In this document: in pieces, positions 23,766 through 38,700 of the stretch
How the letters are laid out: each line of letters begins with the position of its first letter
Numbering within the stretch: position 1 is the first letter of the stretch
Source of the DNA: Psettodes erumei
Taxonomy: Eukaryota; Chordata; Actinopteri; Pleuronectiformes; Psettodidae
Reading direction: 5' to 3'
NCBI GenBank assembly: GCA_016785225.1
Contig: JAFBJZ010000616.1
Coordinates: forward strand, 1,550,001 to 1,614,000
DNA length: 64,000 nucleotides
The notes under the pieces: generated by a model
The model's input: only the letters and a program-made list of their open reading frames with translations
The model's database searches: none
Told to the model about the DNA's origin: nothing
Translations under genes and position numbers: made by a program

Positions 23766-26700
23766 GTCAGCGTCCTCACAGCCGTGTTCAGACCTTCGTT
23801 TCAACCACAGTTCATCAAACATCCAGCCAGTTGTCATGCACATCTGGAGAGAAATGAAATATCATCCACCATGATATCCTCCAGGACATGCCGGGCCCAT
23901 AGTTTACCAGAGCTATTCCCAGAGCTACGGCTTGAGTTCAAAGAAACAGTAAAAAATAAAAACAAAAACAATACACAGCATTCATCCCTCTCCTGCATGA
24001 ATTGTGAAGTGGTTGCTTTGTGTGAAACATGGAAATGAACGTGGGGGGGGGGGCACGGCCTCAGTGTTCCTGCATCGTCCGTTGACAGACTTGTCCCCGT
24101 CAGTGCTTTTATTTTGGAAAACGCGGTGAAAACACAGATGGAGAAACCGCCGACCGACGAAGTGACGCAGCGCTTCACATCTTCACACAGCTGTGGCAAA
24201 GAGGGAAACGAGCCGATGGAGGTGGCTGAAAGTGAAACTCGGTTCTTGTTGTGGTGGATGGCTTGAGGTTTGCCATTTCGGGCGACGCAAGGAGCAGAAA
24301 TAACCGAATGACAGTAGAGATTGATTGTTGTGGTTCGCCCATGCAGGATGGAGGCTTTTCTTTTCTTTTTTTAGCCGTTTCCCAGTTGACTCACTCTCTT
24401 TGGAAGGTTCTAAATGTCTTGTTTTTCTTAAGAGAGAGAGTTGATCTTAAAATTCCCATCACGATGGCACATGCATAACAAACCTCCACAAGCAGGCTTC
24501 TTTTTTTCATATCCTGGTGTAGAACGGCGGAAAACCATGTCGGGTGTTTTTCAAACCAGCCGTTTCCCTCTCATGAACTAAATTGTAGCCTCTGGCTTGC
24601 CCACATTACGTAGACAGAGAGCCCAGGTAGCTCCTGTGATGCTATCTGAACGCTTTAGTGCTTGTCTGCAGGTTTGGGCCCAGACGACCTCCTGGGTTCA
24701 CTATCAAATTGATCTGTGTGCTGAATCTCCAATGCTTCCAGGCTGCGGCCACAGACAGATTCCTGCCTATTTCCTAATTTAGTAGTTGAAAGAAAACATT
24801 TGGGCCGACTCTACATGCATACAGAGTTGGTCTGCAGTGTGGGCAGCCTCGGCAATCGCAAATGTTGTTGCCTGACATAGCTGGAGGCTCTTACACAAAT
24901 GACTTATAATTGAAGTTTGAATGACCTGCAGCACTCCAGACTGGATTGTCATTCTGGTGGGTTGCTATAAAGAAGCCCATGTGTGCGAGGCTCAAATCAG
25001 GCCAGTTCAGCTGAAGGACACGTTTACTCATTGCACAAGGTTTAAAAACACATTCATACAGTGCTGTGCAAGAGTCTGAAGCATTCCTGTCTTTGTGAGC
25101 TCCAGCATATCTGAGCCTTTTCACCCTGTTCCCCTTCTGAAAAGGTGTTTCTTTGCTCCAAATAGACGACTCCTGGTCAAACCAGGGTCCTGCTGTTTTA
25201 ATGCATAAGGGGAGGTCACACTAAATACTTGACAATTTAGCCTGTAGAAGCTGTTTGTTTTTTTAAACTGCATACATATTGCCCATATTTTCAGCTTGTA
25301 GTCTTATAAAAAGAAATAATTATATATGATCATGATCATTGTCACATTGCTAAGACAACAAATCTAATGGTGGCCTGAGACCTGTGCTCAGCACTGTGTG
25401 TTTAAGTTTGATCAGGCGCTGTGTCAGTGGGTCTAACTCTCAGACCGCATTAGAGAAGGGATCAGCTCTGAGCTGTCCCGGCGCATTAATGTAACTTTTA
25501 CGTGACAGCTGACGGTTGTATCTGAAGGCAGCGCCGCATGAAGTTAAAGCTTGTCACATTTACAAGGAAGCAATATTAAAATGTCAAAAGGCGAAAAATC
25601 AGGGTGACCAGATGCGGAAGTGTTGACCTGCCTCGTGTTTGAGCACGGGGGTGAGTGGGGGTGTGTTCGATGAAGAGAAGAAATAGAGCAGGAGTTCATG
25701 TGAGAATCATAATGGGCTGTGCAGAGGGAGCGGCAGAAGCAGGGCCAGATGATGGGATAGATTCAGTATGCCACTGGCAGGACGATGGATTTTTTTTTTT
25801 ATTTTAATGTGTGTCATGTTAAAGCTGCACTTGCATGACTTGGGCAGGGCCAGGTGATGATGCGTACGCTTGAGGTGATAGAGATTTGCGAACAGTTTCC
25901 TGTGCATACTAAGGTAACTGATTGATGGTCCTGGTTGCATCAGGTCACCACAGCCTTATGACAGCATTCTATGAAGGAGTTTGTTGTGAATGTGATTCAG
26001 TATTTGTCAGGTGTTTTGATTCACCGGGCCAACACAGACATTCATTAAACATATTAGTAGATCAAGCTTTACACTCACTGGTCACTTCATTAAGTCCACT
26101 TGCTTTTCATTTAGCTGCATGGTTATTATTGTGATGCATTATATTGAGAGGTGTTTCTAATATTGTGTCCACATCATTACTGTACATGAGAGGAGCTGCT
26201 GTCAGTACAACACGCTGCAGTACAACATCAGCGCCCACTATGACTTCCATCCAGACGTCGCTCCATCCCCAGAGCGGTGCCACTGGATTTGGTTTGGAAA
26301 CTTTACAGTTCGCCTGGTGCCGGCATCCCCGAAAATCCATTCATCACCACAGCGCAGGGAGACGGACGATGCCCCGCCGTCGTCGGAGCGGTGTGAACGT
26401 GCAGAGACGTGGCTGAGAGAAATCGCACAGCTCTGACAAAACCGCTGTCGGTCTTTTGATGTGCGGGCGAACGCGCACACACACGGAGTGGATGCGGTGT
26501 CCGTTACAGCTTCTCCAGCTCAGACATCTGTGGTGCCTGTCAGTGGCCTTCATTTGAAATTCATCCTTTGGTATTTGGTGGAAAGTCTTGAGTAAATCAC
26601 ATCTAAATGACACTGTCACTTTAACTCGCCCGCTCTGTAAAAGTGATCATAATTTTCCTGAATGGCTCCACAGGGAGGGCTGGGCCCTGCAAGCCACAGC

Positions 26701-29700
26701 AGATACTGCAGGAACAATGTGATAGATATAGCCCGGAGAACAAAATAAGACATTTTCACCATTAAATCCACTGTGTGTGCAGAGAGGAAGGAAAAATGCC
26801 CCGGAGCCGGAGGTTTCTTTTTCAGGGCACAAAGTCGGTCAGGAAGGGTTTGTTTTCAGCCAAGTGGAAAATTGGATTTTCTCTGTTTAAGACAAAATGG
26901 CGGCACACCTCTAGGTCTTCTCAGCGGGACCTGATTACGTTCACTCGAGGTCCCAGTCTTTTATTTTTAGGTCGCGGACATGTGACGGAACCGGTGGTTT
27001 TGTGAAAGACCGCTACGTGAAGTAACTGACGTGTAGGGCAGCCTGAGGCAGTTACGTGAGGAAAAGGTGCAGGGAAGGTTTTTTTTTTTTCTGCTCTGTG
27101 AACACGTTCACGTACCTCACCAAACATGTCCTCTCCCCCGACAGGAGCAGCAGGAAGAGGACCAGGTGTCCCACAGGTCGTCCACCAGTCGTCTGTCCAG
27201 GTCTCCTTTGAGAGGAGTGAAGAAGGTGAAGATCATGCAGTGTAAAGTCACCCTGCTGGACGGCTCCGACTTCACGCTCAATGTGGAGGTGAGACGGGTG
27301 GGGCTCCATTAAGGAAAGGATGCTGCGTGTGGCATTTTTATCCTAACACCCATTTTCACCTAACGTAACGGTTTTACAGCACAGTAATCTGAAGCAGGCG
27401 TAGCCAGAATGGTAACGCACATGGTCCGGGGGGAAAAAAACCCATATATGTGGCATCCGTGACATCACCCATTGGCTTTTTGAATCCTGGAGTCTGGCGA
27501 TTCGGCCGTCACCATCTTGGTTTTTTGAGAGCAGACAATACCATATTTGGAGGACAGGGTGGAGCTAAGGGGAGCGAGGGGTCGATGTGACTGCTAAGAA
27601 TGATATGGATGGCGGGTCACTGTTCTACCTTTCAATCACACCGTAGCCACACCCTGACATATCCCCTGATTAATGTCTTTTCTCTACTAAATCGGACCAT
27701 AATTTACAAATTTAACATCATGTTTTAATGATGAAGACTCAAAACTAATGACTGAGGCCATAAACTTATTGTGAAAAGGCTTAGAGAAGTAATGGCTCAT
27801 TTTCTCATAGACGTCCATACAAACACACTGTTTGCAACCAGGAGTCGCCCCCTGATAATCTGACAGATTACAAATTTAAACCACCTCTGCTTTGGCTTCT
27901 TTTCTCAGACCCACAGGCTATGTCCAGTTTGTTACAGACTACAGTATCATTTTAGAGCCTATAGCGTTTGGGTCAAGATTGTTTTGAGTGCAGTTTCAGC
28001 CTGAACTGATGCATAAGCACTTTTCACTTTAGATAGTGGTTTGAAATGAAACGGTTTGAGATGCTGTGCAGCACTGCAGCAGCACTAATGATATTTGCAG
28101 TATAGGGGTTACAGGTTATATCAGGCAGTAATGGCTATGATTAGACAGACTGAGATGTCTAATCCAGTTTTATTTGGGAGCATTATTCTTTAATTAATGT
28201 ACTCATAAGCGACTACATTTCCTTAATTAGTTTAAGCGGAGCAATAAAGGACTCTTCATTTACAGATTTAATGTTGTTCTTTAACAAGGACGGTACAGAT
28301 TAACACTGTTACATGGGAAGGGAGAGCCCTAGGGCAGATGTAACATCTGTAGGGCGTCATTTGTATTCCACGTCCCCGGCTAGGCTTTTAAACTCAGGTA
28401 CGTTCACATCTCCGATGTTGCAATGTAGCTTAGTTACTTAGTCTTAGTTTGTAGAGCAATTTTAATACTGGCTGTTTTATTTAACAAGGTCCTGTGTATG
28501 CAAAGTAAAACCATGAGCACTTCTCTTTTTTGCAGAAATGGAGGAACAGGGCTCACAGAGATTTCAGTAAACAAATACTGCAACATGCTGCACCGCATGG
28601 CTTCCAAAATATTAAAATTATGGTCCACAGAGGACAACAACATTAATTTCCAAAAATGTGTCCTAAAAAGACCCTCTTATAAGGAGCTGAAAACCTCGAG
28701 AGCTCGCGCCCGGATTTCTCCATATGTTAGACTTCTGATACTTGGCCTGCTGCAATAAAGAGAATAAAAAAACCTGCTGTTTTGGCAACCCCTTCCTTAA
28801 AGTGGGGATTTCATGGATTTCACTGAGCATTTACATTTGCATTGTGTCAGATTGCTTTTGAGGCTTTGTTTTCCCTCTGAAGCTTTTTCTCTGCATCGTT
28901 TGAGAGAGAGAGAGAAAGAAACCCTCCTATCACTGTTTCTTAAACATTTAGCTTTTAATTCAAAGCTCATCCACTATCCAGAAATAAACCCCGCGACGAA
29001 ACCAGCCGTCAGTGGAAAACACGCGTCTTTTTGTTGCAAATGGCGACGCTCGCAACCATCCTTCCATCCCAGCAGTGTGGCTTTAATCATAATGTGGAAA
29101 CATTAAACATGGAGGTGGGGGGGGTTGTGAGGAGAAGAAATGGAGCAAGAGGTGGTTGTTAATCACAATGGGTTATGACGAGAGAGCAGGCTGAGGTGTT
29201 TCATTACCATCTACAGATTCATTATTTCTGGGCTGCACCGTGTAGAAAAACACTCAGATTTGGCTCAAGACTTGAATGCATTATTCAAAAAACTTGCGAG
29301 GTTTTGGTTGATTTCACTGCACATTTACTACTCGTTTATTTGTTGTGCGATTATTTATAGTGCCGCTGTGTCCAGTAATCACATACAACTCTGCAAATCA
29401 GTTGTCTTTCTGTTGCATTTGTAAGTGGAGGAGCTCCAGAGTATAATAGCTGCTTTCTTTCTGAGTACATGATGAATTCAGGAACAAATCTAACCAGTGA
29501 ACGTCTCTGACATTTCGCTCTTGCATATTTCCTTTTTTCCCCCCCCCAAAAAAATGTGTGCAGGCTGAAGGAAAGAATCCTTTCCTCAAATCCCATTTTA
29601 GAGCAGATTCCTCCCCACCAGGGGTTTGGACAGAGGGACTAGTCCACTATCCCAGTGTTGGGGGGTCATGAGGGTGAGGGGTTCTGACCGTTAAGTGGCA

Positions 29701-32700
29701 GCATTTGTTGTAGGGAATCAGTGTCATTGACTCACTCATCACCCGATGTCCCACTGTGGCCAAGGAAGGACTCATAAGGACAGTGATCTGTAAATGTGGG
29801 CGGTGTGTCCCACAGACCAGAGGGCGGCAGTCTGTTGATGAGGGAATCCAGTGTGTGGGAAACCCTGGGGGGCAGTCTGGACTCCTGGACCCCGCTGAGA
29901 GGGGCTCAGTGTGTTTCTGCAGTGCTGCTGGTTCTAGAAGGATTTGCTCATTACAAAATAAAGTATTCCCTTAAAGGAATTATCCTTTAACTGAATGTAA
30001 ATTAAAATGTAGCCCCGACCAAACAACCTCACAACATGGGAACTAAATGTGTTTACATGAATGTGGGATGTATTTAAAGGGGCATTCCGTGATTATAGCA
30101 GTGAGCCATAAAGTTTGGGCAAATGGAAGAGATGAATTTCAAAAAGGACTAATGCAGCAGAAGCCGATACAGCCCTGACTTTCAGTCCCTAACGTGGGTC
30201 AAACCCCGAAGGCGCTGGATCCTGCATTTCCCATAATGCAGTTTACTTGTGTCCTTCATTCGACCTCCCCTGCCTGGTAAACTATAATGTCCTATAAACT
30301 CCACACAATAAAAACAAAACAATTACCTGTTAAAATGCAAAGAGGTGCACAAGCCAACGCTGAGATAACTCTTACAACAGTTTACTGGCTCAGTAGTAGC
30401 ACTGATGAGTAAACTGATCTTAATGTGTCAAATTAAAATTGTGTGATGTAGTCCCTCTTTTAATATATGGGAAATAACACCAGACATGATGCCTAAATGA
30501 CAGTAACAATGTCTCTATGGGTATATTTTATACAGGTAAATACTGACAAAGGGTTTAATTAAAAAAATATTCATTAACTAACAAGAGACCTCAAACAATA
30601 GCTGGTCATTTGCCTCCTTTCCAGAGGAGTTGTCATAGCAACCAGTGAGGCACAAACATGACCAGTCACACTGCCTGTCAGGGGAAAAAAAAAATCAGTA
30701 TCAGTGTCCTAACAGCTAGGCTGAAAGGCAGCACACATAAACTGCAGCAGGTCATCTCCTGCTGGATGACACAGTGAATCAGCTGAATCCTCATCCTCCT
30801 GCCCCCAGTCCCATTTGAAACTGGTCCTGTTTGTGAAGATTTAGATATTTTTCATCCCCTCTGACCTTGAAGTTTTCCAGCTCAACTCAATTTTCTCCTC
30901 TGGGAGAAGAAAATGTCAGCACTAATCGCTTCCTATCATATTCTGTGACACAGAACTGCTTAACCTCCTCCTGCTCGGGGGGGGGGGCAAATAATTAATC
31001 CAGAAAATTATCTGCAGATTAATCAATAATGAAAGTGGTCGTGAGTTGTAGACTTTTATTACATGGTATGGTGATGTAAGCTCGTTCATAAAACCATTAT
31101 GGATCTGCAGTCTTTTGTAATTTGAGATCCATGCTCCTTCCAGTGTTTACGTTCTCCCTCACACTTCCAGGAAAAGCAGAGTCCATGCCAGATCAGTCAG
31201 CTGCATCTGCTGGCACTCCCGTTATATTTACTCTAGTTCCCACTAGGTGACTTAAGCCTAAACAGAGCGCTTGCAGATCGCTCTCTGCCTCATCTGTGTG
31301 AGTGTGAGCAGGTTGCGTCAGGTAAAGCCAGGGTTAAGTGTTGCGCGGAGAAGCCGCTTGTCACAGCGAGGCTGCAGTGGTCTGACACGACGCTGCTAAT
31401 TCCCCCTGAGACGTTCTGATAGGATTAACTCTCTGCCACCAGCAGCTTTCATGACTCCCTTTAAAATCAAGCACATTCACCCCAGGCTTTCTCATGAAGG
31501 AGATGTGCTTCTCTCTCGTACAAATGCGCCATATGTGTTGATGAATGCACTTCTACTAATTCTGTTACATACTTGCCACATGGTGTGTGTGTGAGTTTCT
31601 GTCTACGTGGGCCTGCGTTTGAACGGGTCAGATGCGTAGGCATATTATGACTCCTGCTGGTGGTGGCTCTCAGCATATCCAGACGCACAGCGCTGGATTT
31701 GGCTCTGTTGAGGCAGGAGGAGGAGGTGTCTGTGTTGTGGCACTGCGGGCCTCAAAATATCCCATGTGGGCCAAATGAGTCTACGGGGGGAAATGGGGGG
31801 AGATGAAGGAGCCCCAGCTGATCACATCTGCCATGCAGTTAGAGAAATGGATCGATCTGTGTTGAGCCATCATGTAGCTGATGGTCACCTTGAGCTCAGG
31901 AATCTCTAGGTTTATTTACACTCCAATGCCTTATATAGAAGGAATTGATCCAGAGTGGCCCAATTGCTCGAACGCAGCTCTGATACCTGTGCAGAAAAAA
32001 CTGCATCAAACACCTCTGCTGTATCACTGAAATGTGTCACATTGCTGATCTGCAAAAATGACCATTTAGGTTAATTTGTGTTCTTTGTGTATACATGTAT
32101 TTTATTTTCAAATAACTCATTGCATCTAATATGTGTTTCCTTTTCCCACTCTCACAGAAACGAGCCAAGGGACAAATGCTCTTTGATAAAGTGTGTGATC
32201 ACCTCAATCTACTGGAGAAAGACTACTTTGGAATCACATACAGAGATGTAGAGAACCAGAAGGTAATGTGAAAAATCTGTACAGTGTAATCTGCTGACAA
32301 TCATCTTGATGGGAATACCAGGAGGAGTTAATAAGTAATGTTAGAGTAGAGTAAAATGCTCAATATGACATTGAAAGAGTAAATCTTTCCTAAAGTCTTT
32401 ATATAAGAGTGTCTTTCCATGGGAGATTTAGACGCTGACTTTTTGTCTGTGGTTGTGTGTGTGTTACAGAATTGGCTGGACCCTTCCAAGGAGCTGAAGA
32501 AGCAGATCAGGAGTAAGTCCCAGATCCCCAATGAAGCCAGTGCAGTGTTTTGTCCTGATTCAAAGTGAGCAACTGAAAAACATCTTTTTAATTTAATGTT
32601 CTGTCTGTGTCTCAGCTGGTCCCTGGAACTTCGCATTCAACGTCAAGTTTTACCCTCCAGATCCCGCCCAGCTGACTGAGGACATCACAAGGTGAGTTAT

Positions 32701-35700
32701 CAGTTCATTAACAGTGACTGTAGGAGGACCTTGGACTCTTTAATGTTCACAGCTGTGTCCCCAGTGCTTCTAAATCTGTGTACGGAACGTTCTTTTATTC
32801 CTTTTCAAATCAGAAAAAAGGAACCAGGCAAAAAAACTAAAACAAAAAACATGCAGTGTATTTCTGTTTTATTAGCTAACACCAGCTAAGTAATGTTAGC
32901 TAGACCGGTGCTACATAGCTACATGCTAGCCATATAGCCTAGCTAACTATGTAACATAGGCTACATGCTAGCCATGTAGCCTATGTTACATAGTTAGCTA
33001 GGCAGCATTTGCTTAATTCTCTGGTGCCTAAAATAAAACAAAAAATGCTGTCATGTCAAATTAATTTATTCAGGATTTTTTTTAAACTTCAAAAGGCTAT
33101 CAGAGAATCCCATCTGGACATAATGATTTGACAGTTGACTGTGACTCCGCCCCCTCACACAGGTACTACCTGTGCCTGCAGCTAAGAGACGATGTGGTGT
33201 CGGGCCGCCTGCCCTGCTCCTTTGCCACCCACACGGTGCTGGGCTCCTACACGGTCCAGTCCGAGCTGGGAGACTACGACCCCGAGGAGCTGGGCAGCGA
33301 CTACATCAGCGAGCTGCGCTTTGCACCCAACCAGACCAAAGAGCTGGAGGAGAAGGTCATGGAACTCCACAAGACCCACAAGTTAGTCTCGGTCTTGGAC
33401 CTGGAGGATTTTCTCACTTAAATGAGAATGCTCTTTACTTCATATTTTAAAAATGTAATTTAAAAATGCAGTTTTTGAGTTAAAGACGTAGAGTTTAGTC
33501 ATCCAAAATTTCGTAATTTCGTAATCTGCTTTATTAACACTGTACATGTTTGGTTTAAATCCAATGCGTTTACCAAGAAATACTTTACATCGACATCATA
33601 TCAAGCAACCAAAACAGTTCTAACTTTGGTTAGGATCTCATAAGCTCCTGTTGCTCATAATATGAAGCTAACTGGGGGAAATAGGTTTTCATGGCCTTTA
33701 AGCATTAAATGCGAAAGTCAGTTGGGCTTCCTGAGCGATGTTAATATCGAAGAGTAATAATCTGCTTTGAAAGGCACCATGTCTGCAGACATTGGATTTT
33801 TGTTTTCCTATAAATGGATCTAGCTGGCAGTGCCTTTGTCTGGGCCACCCCACCCCATTACCCCCCTGTATTACAATGATTTGTGTGTAATTTGATGCTA
33901 GCTTGTCTCGTCCAGTGGGTGGAGCGAGGCAATGACGGTGCCAGGATTAGGGTCTCTCTGAAGGCCAGCTATGCTAAAAATGGATGCACTCCCGCTGCTC
34001 TGTGGTGCTTCAGTTAAAAGCATCCATAAAAACCACCATTTTCCAAAAAGCCTTTATGCAATGAACCTGTGAACGATCCCTGTTTTTTTAGATATCACTG
34101 GACGTTCACGTTGGTCTGAAAGCATCAAATCTGTCTTTGCTTCACTCGCTGACCCGCTTGTGTCTGATCTGTCCCGTCGCATCAGGGGGATAACACCCGC
34201 CGATGCAGAGATGCACTTCCTGGAAAACGCCAAGAAGCTTTCCATGTACGGTGTTGACCTCCACCACGCCAAGGTAGCAAGTCAATACAAACATTTATTT
34301 CCTCACATAGAGTTTATAAAATCTGTTCTCTTTTTGGAGATGGCTCATCGCAGCTGTAGATGTCAAATTTTCTTTTTTGTTCATATCATCTTGAATAAGC
34401 CTGTGTATATATACATATTGCAACTTAAGTTGTTGCTTCCTATCACAAGTTAGCATTCAAGGATTAAGCTGTTACTAAAAAATAAAGTAGAATGTCTGTT
34501 CCCGGCCTTTGTGCCCCACTAAAATAAGTTAATCAGCTGAAAAGTGTAGCTTCATATTTACCATACAGAAACAGGAGTGGAAAATCAGCGTGTCTCCCAA
34601 AAAGGTTGCAATTTTTCTTTTAATTAGTTTCTGTGAATGAATCATTTTTGCTGATGGTGAGTGTCTCCAAGATGCAGTAAGAGAAATATTCAAGTAATGG
34701 TTGTGCATTCTCCATATGCGATCTGAAACTAACACATTCATGCAGCTTGCCACCACAACACTGCTGCTTCAGAAACATCATGGCTGCCACAGTTTAACAT
34801 GCCTCTGCTGCACAGCTGATTGGCTGACATTGTATCACTGCTGCCTCTGTGGACTTGGGGCTGGAGGGTGGAGGGATGATTTCAACTTGAACGATGGAAT
34901 TATTTATTTATTTAGCCATTTCTAATATGCCGACCAGATGGGATCAAACGTATCATTAGAACGTGGGCAGTAAAGAGGGAGCAGGACTGCGACAGCGGGA
35001 CCTCCGTCATCGCGAAAGGAAATTACAGTCATCAGTCTTGATATTGTTGCGCTATCAAAAGTGCTTTGAAAGTCAGAGTGGGTCTAGATGTGATGGTGGT
35101 GGTGGTGGGGGTGGGGTATTGCCTTTGCGGATTCAGATCAGGACGGAGGAGATGACAGAGATGAGGAAGCAGCCTGATCAAACTGAGCAGACATCAAGGC
35201 TCAGTGTTGGTTCTGTGAGTCACAGTTTTGATTCAAAAGGAAAAAAAACACAGATGTACATATCAGACCGGCATCCCTCTTTTGTCTTCTCTCCTCTCTC
35301 ATTAAATGCAAAGTTGGTAGGGAGTCTCTATGAATGCTTGGCTCCAGATGAGGGGGAGGTAAGAGGCTGCATCTCATGTGCTCACCTGTGTGTGTGTGTG
35401 TGTGTGTGTAGTTTGTAAATATGCATGGTTCCCAGACAGATCTTGTCACTTTCAACACTCCACTGTTATTTAAGACTGGTTGTTCCCGCTTTGGGCCAGC
35501 GCTTCCCCCCCGGCAGGGCGTCGCCAGCGGTTCCACCCGCTCACCTCATGCTTTGTGCAGTGAAGAGCATCATTTTGTGCTACGTCCGCCATTTTTTCCC
35601 CTTCAGACTTCACTGTTGTTGCTTTTGCCACTCTCAGTCACTTCAGCCCCCCCCTACACCCTTTGAGTCGTTGTTCAGCGTCATCACAGCCTGCCTAGAG

Positions 35701-38700
35701 CAGATTAGAGTATGCCTGATGCCACTCTCCACCTGCCTGCTTCACCCCGTCATCATCACAAATGACTCTGAAGTCTCCTTTACCCTGCTGTGCTCTGGCT
35801 CCTGATACCTCCCATACAGTAAAATGTCTTATTGGAATAGGAGTTTATGTTTTGCACAACAGGAAAGAAGAGCATTCTTGTGCTTAGTAGCTTCCACTGT
35901 GAGATTATCAGGGATTCTGTTACTGTGTGTGTCACCAAAGTAGCACAATGTGAAGCAGTATCATTGAATGGTCTCTTTAAGTGTGTACAAACTGCCTATT
36001 GTACACCTGTATGTTACACAGTCATTATGCACAACGGCAATATATTGTAACAATAGCTGTCTTTATTCTAGTTTAACACCTTGCATGCCTTCTTACGATA
36101 CTTTTCTTTCCTTTGTAAAGCTGCTGTAGTTGTAAATTTCTCTTGGAGATCAATAAAGTATTTATCTATCTGCCTAAAGTAATTTTTATCTTTTTTGTGT
36201 GTTTTTTCCTTTGTCATTTCTTGCGTGTCTGTGCGTGATGTTCCCAGGACTCTGAGGGCGTGGAGATCATGTTGGGAGTTTGTGCGAGCGGCCTCCTCAT
36301 CTACAGAGACAGGTTGCGGATCAACAGGTTCGCCTGGCCCAAAATCCTCAAGATCTCCTACAAGAGGAACAACTTCTACATCAAAATCCGGCCGGGCGAG
36401 GTGAGGAGAACATTGGTGATGACGATTAATGAGAAACATACATTTTATACATCTATTTATAGATTTATTTATTACTTACCCTTCACTTGTTCACTCTAAC
36501 ACAGTGTACTCTCACCACAGCAGCTGTCAGATTGTACAACATTTCCCCACAATAACTCTGAAGTGCTCTTGTTGGTTGCTTCTGATGTTCTGATCATTCT
36601 GCAGATGAGACGCGACCCGTTCCAGTTTGAAATTTCTTAAGACAGTGTATCTGCACTGACATCCCTCTGTGACTTCACATAAAGACAAAAATGCAGTGCA
36701 GTGATACTTTCAGTACCTGAAACACCTTGTATAAACTGGAGTGGCTTTCTTAAGTGCACAGCTGTTTTATGTAGGGAAACTATAAAAATTGGACTGGGAC
36801 TCACTTCTGTGGCAAAAAATATTAGGATACTGGCATGTCACAGTTTATGTAATGCTGTAATACATTAAATTCAGCTAATTAAAGCAGTCGTTCAATTAAT
36901 TTGTATATAAACAAGTAGTAAAATGTTGATTAACATTAATAGAATAGAAAATGGATAAAAAATAAATGACTAAACCAACTCTAAAGTGAATCTGACCACA
37001 GTGTTTTTGTCCGTGTTGCAGTTTGAGCAGTTTGAAAGCACAATCGGTTTCAAGCTTCCAAATCACCGTGCTGCCAAAAGGCTGTGGAAGGTCTGCGTCG
37101 AACATCACACCTTCTTCAGGTAAGTAATAATAGAGGATCTTTGGCTATGATAGAAAGAAATGATTTCATTTCTTCTAACAAAGAAACAAACTGTCTTTGT
37201 AGCAGAGAGAGTGTTTCTTCCTGCCGGACTCGCCAAACACAAAAGTGACCACCCTTGTAAACATGAGTTTTCAGATAATCACTTCAGGTGATGTCTTTGT
37301 AGTGAGACAGTGATCACACTGTTTTTAGTTGTTGTCATTTGGGCATCCTGTCAAACTGCATTGTGTTGTTCTCCTGGTCTGTTTTGAGTAGCGAGCCAAG
37401 CCTGAGGGCTCTTTGGAGAGCATTCATGAAACAGGAGTTTATAATTTTCTTTTTGCTGCACGTAGCGCATCAGTGTTTTTGTTTCCAGTGCGATTAATGC
37501 GAGCGTTTGTAACGTGTGACAGGCTCGTGTCCCCCGAGGCTCCTCCGAAGAAGTTCCTGAGCCTCGGCTCTAAGTTCCGCTACAGCGGCAGAACGCAGGC
37601 TCAGACCCGCCGGGCCAGCTCTCAGATCATCAGACCCGCTCCCTTCTTTGAACGCTCCTCCAGCAAGCGCTACAACATGTCCCGCAGCTTAGACGGAGGT
37701 AAGGAAGCAGTCTGGGGTTGTGATTAATGGGCTGGACACAAGTGCCACCCAAGGTGAAATGCTGTCAACCCATGACTTATTTTTTTTTTTTATCCAGTCT
37801 GTTTTGAGCAGTGATATTTTTAAATCATTTTTTTGTCTTCTGCACATGTTTTATGCATGCCTAATTCTAAATGAGCGAGACTAAAAGACCTGAAGCCAAC
37901 ACTTGGCTACTTTCACACAATGTGTCTTTTCTGAATGACTAGAAAAAAAGCAGATATCTCTTTAAATCCTAGCCCTGCTTTTTGTTACAGGAAATTTCCT
38001 TTGTTAAAAGAGTACATGGAATTTTCATCCCAATTCTGTTTCTTTAAACGGGAAGAAAAATGTCTTGACATGTCTGGCATGCACTTGCAGTGCAGTGACA
38101 AAGCCACAATGGCTGCTACGACAACAGCATGCAGGAACAAATCAAAAACCTTTTGATGTCACTGCTCGCAGTCTTCTCAGACTGTTGATGTCGACAGAAC
38201 GTCGCACCCTCTGGTCCGTCGCATCCATCTTTGTCCTCTGGTGTTTCAGCCCCCATTATGGAGAACCACGAGACCCTGATGAAAGACAGCGCCGCTGGCG
38301 GGGCAGCCAAAGTCATCGCCAAGGGCGACATCATCACCACGGTAACAACCGAGAAGAAAGCGGAGGAGGAGAAGGCGGAGCAGGAGGACGCTCAGATGGA
38401 TGCTGCGGGGACCCCGGAGCCCGCTGCTGAAACGCCGCTAAGACAAGACATGAAGGTAAACCACTGTCACTTTCACTGCTGCCTGCGCTGCATTCAGATA
38501 AAAGAGCCTCTCACAAGCTTTGATGGGTTTTTGTGTTTGGTTCAAAGAGAGGTAATATGTATAAATGTGTGCTGCTGGATTTTCACAGAAAATTATCATG
38601 TTTCTTAGAAGCTGCTGCCAATTTGCCCTTTTAGTCCTCTTTTTAAGACGTCATTTTTATTTTTCTTTCTTAATAACTTCTCAATGGCTGATAAGAATAT

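Noticed and set aside
26135..26480. Overlapping 80-90 codon open frames in the first epb41l3 intron
   Set aside because: They begin in an interspersed repeat copy and have no conserved content or splice sites in phase with the gene.
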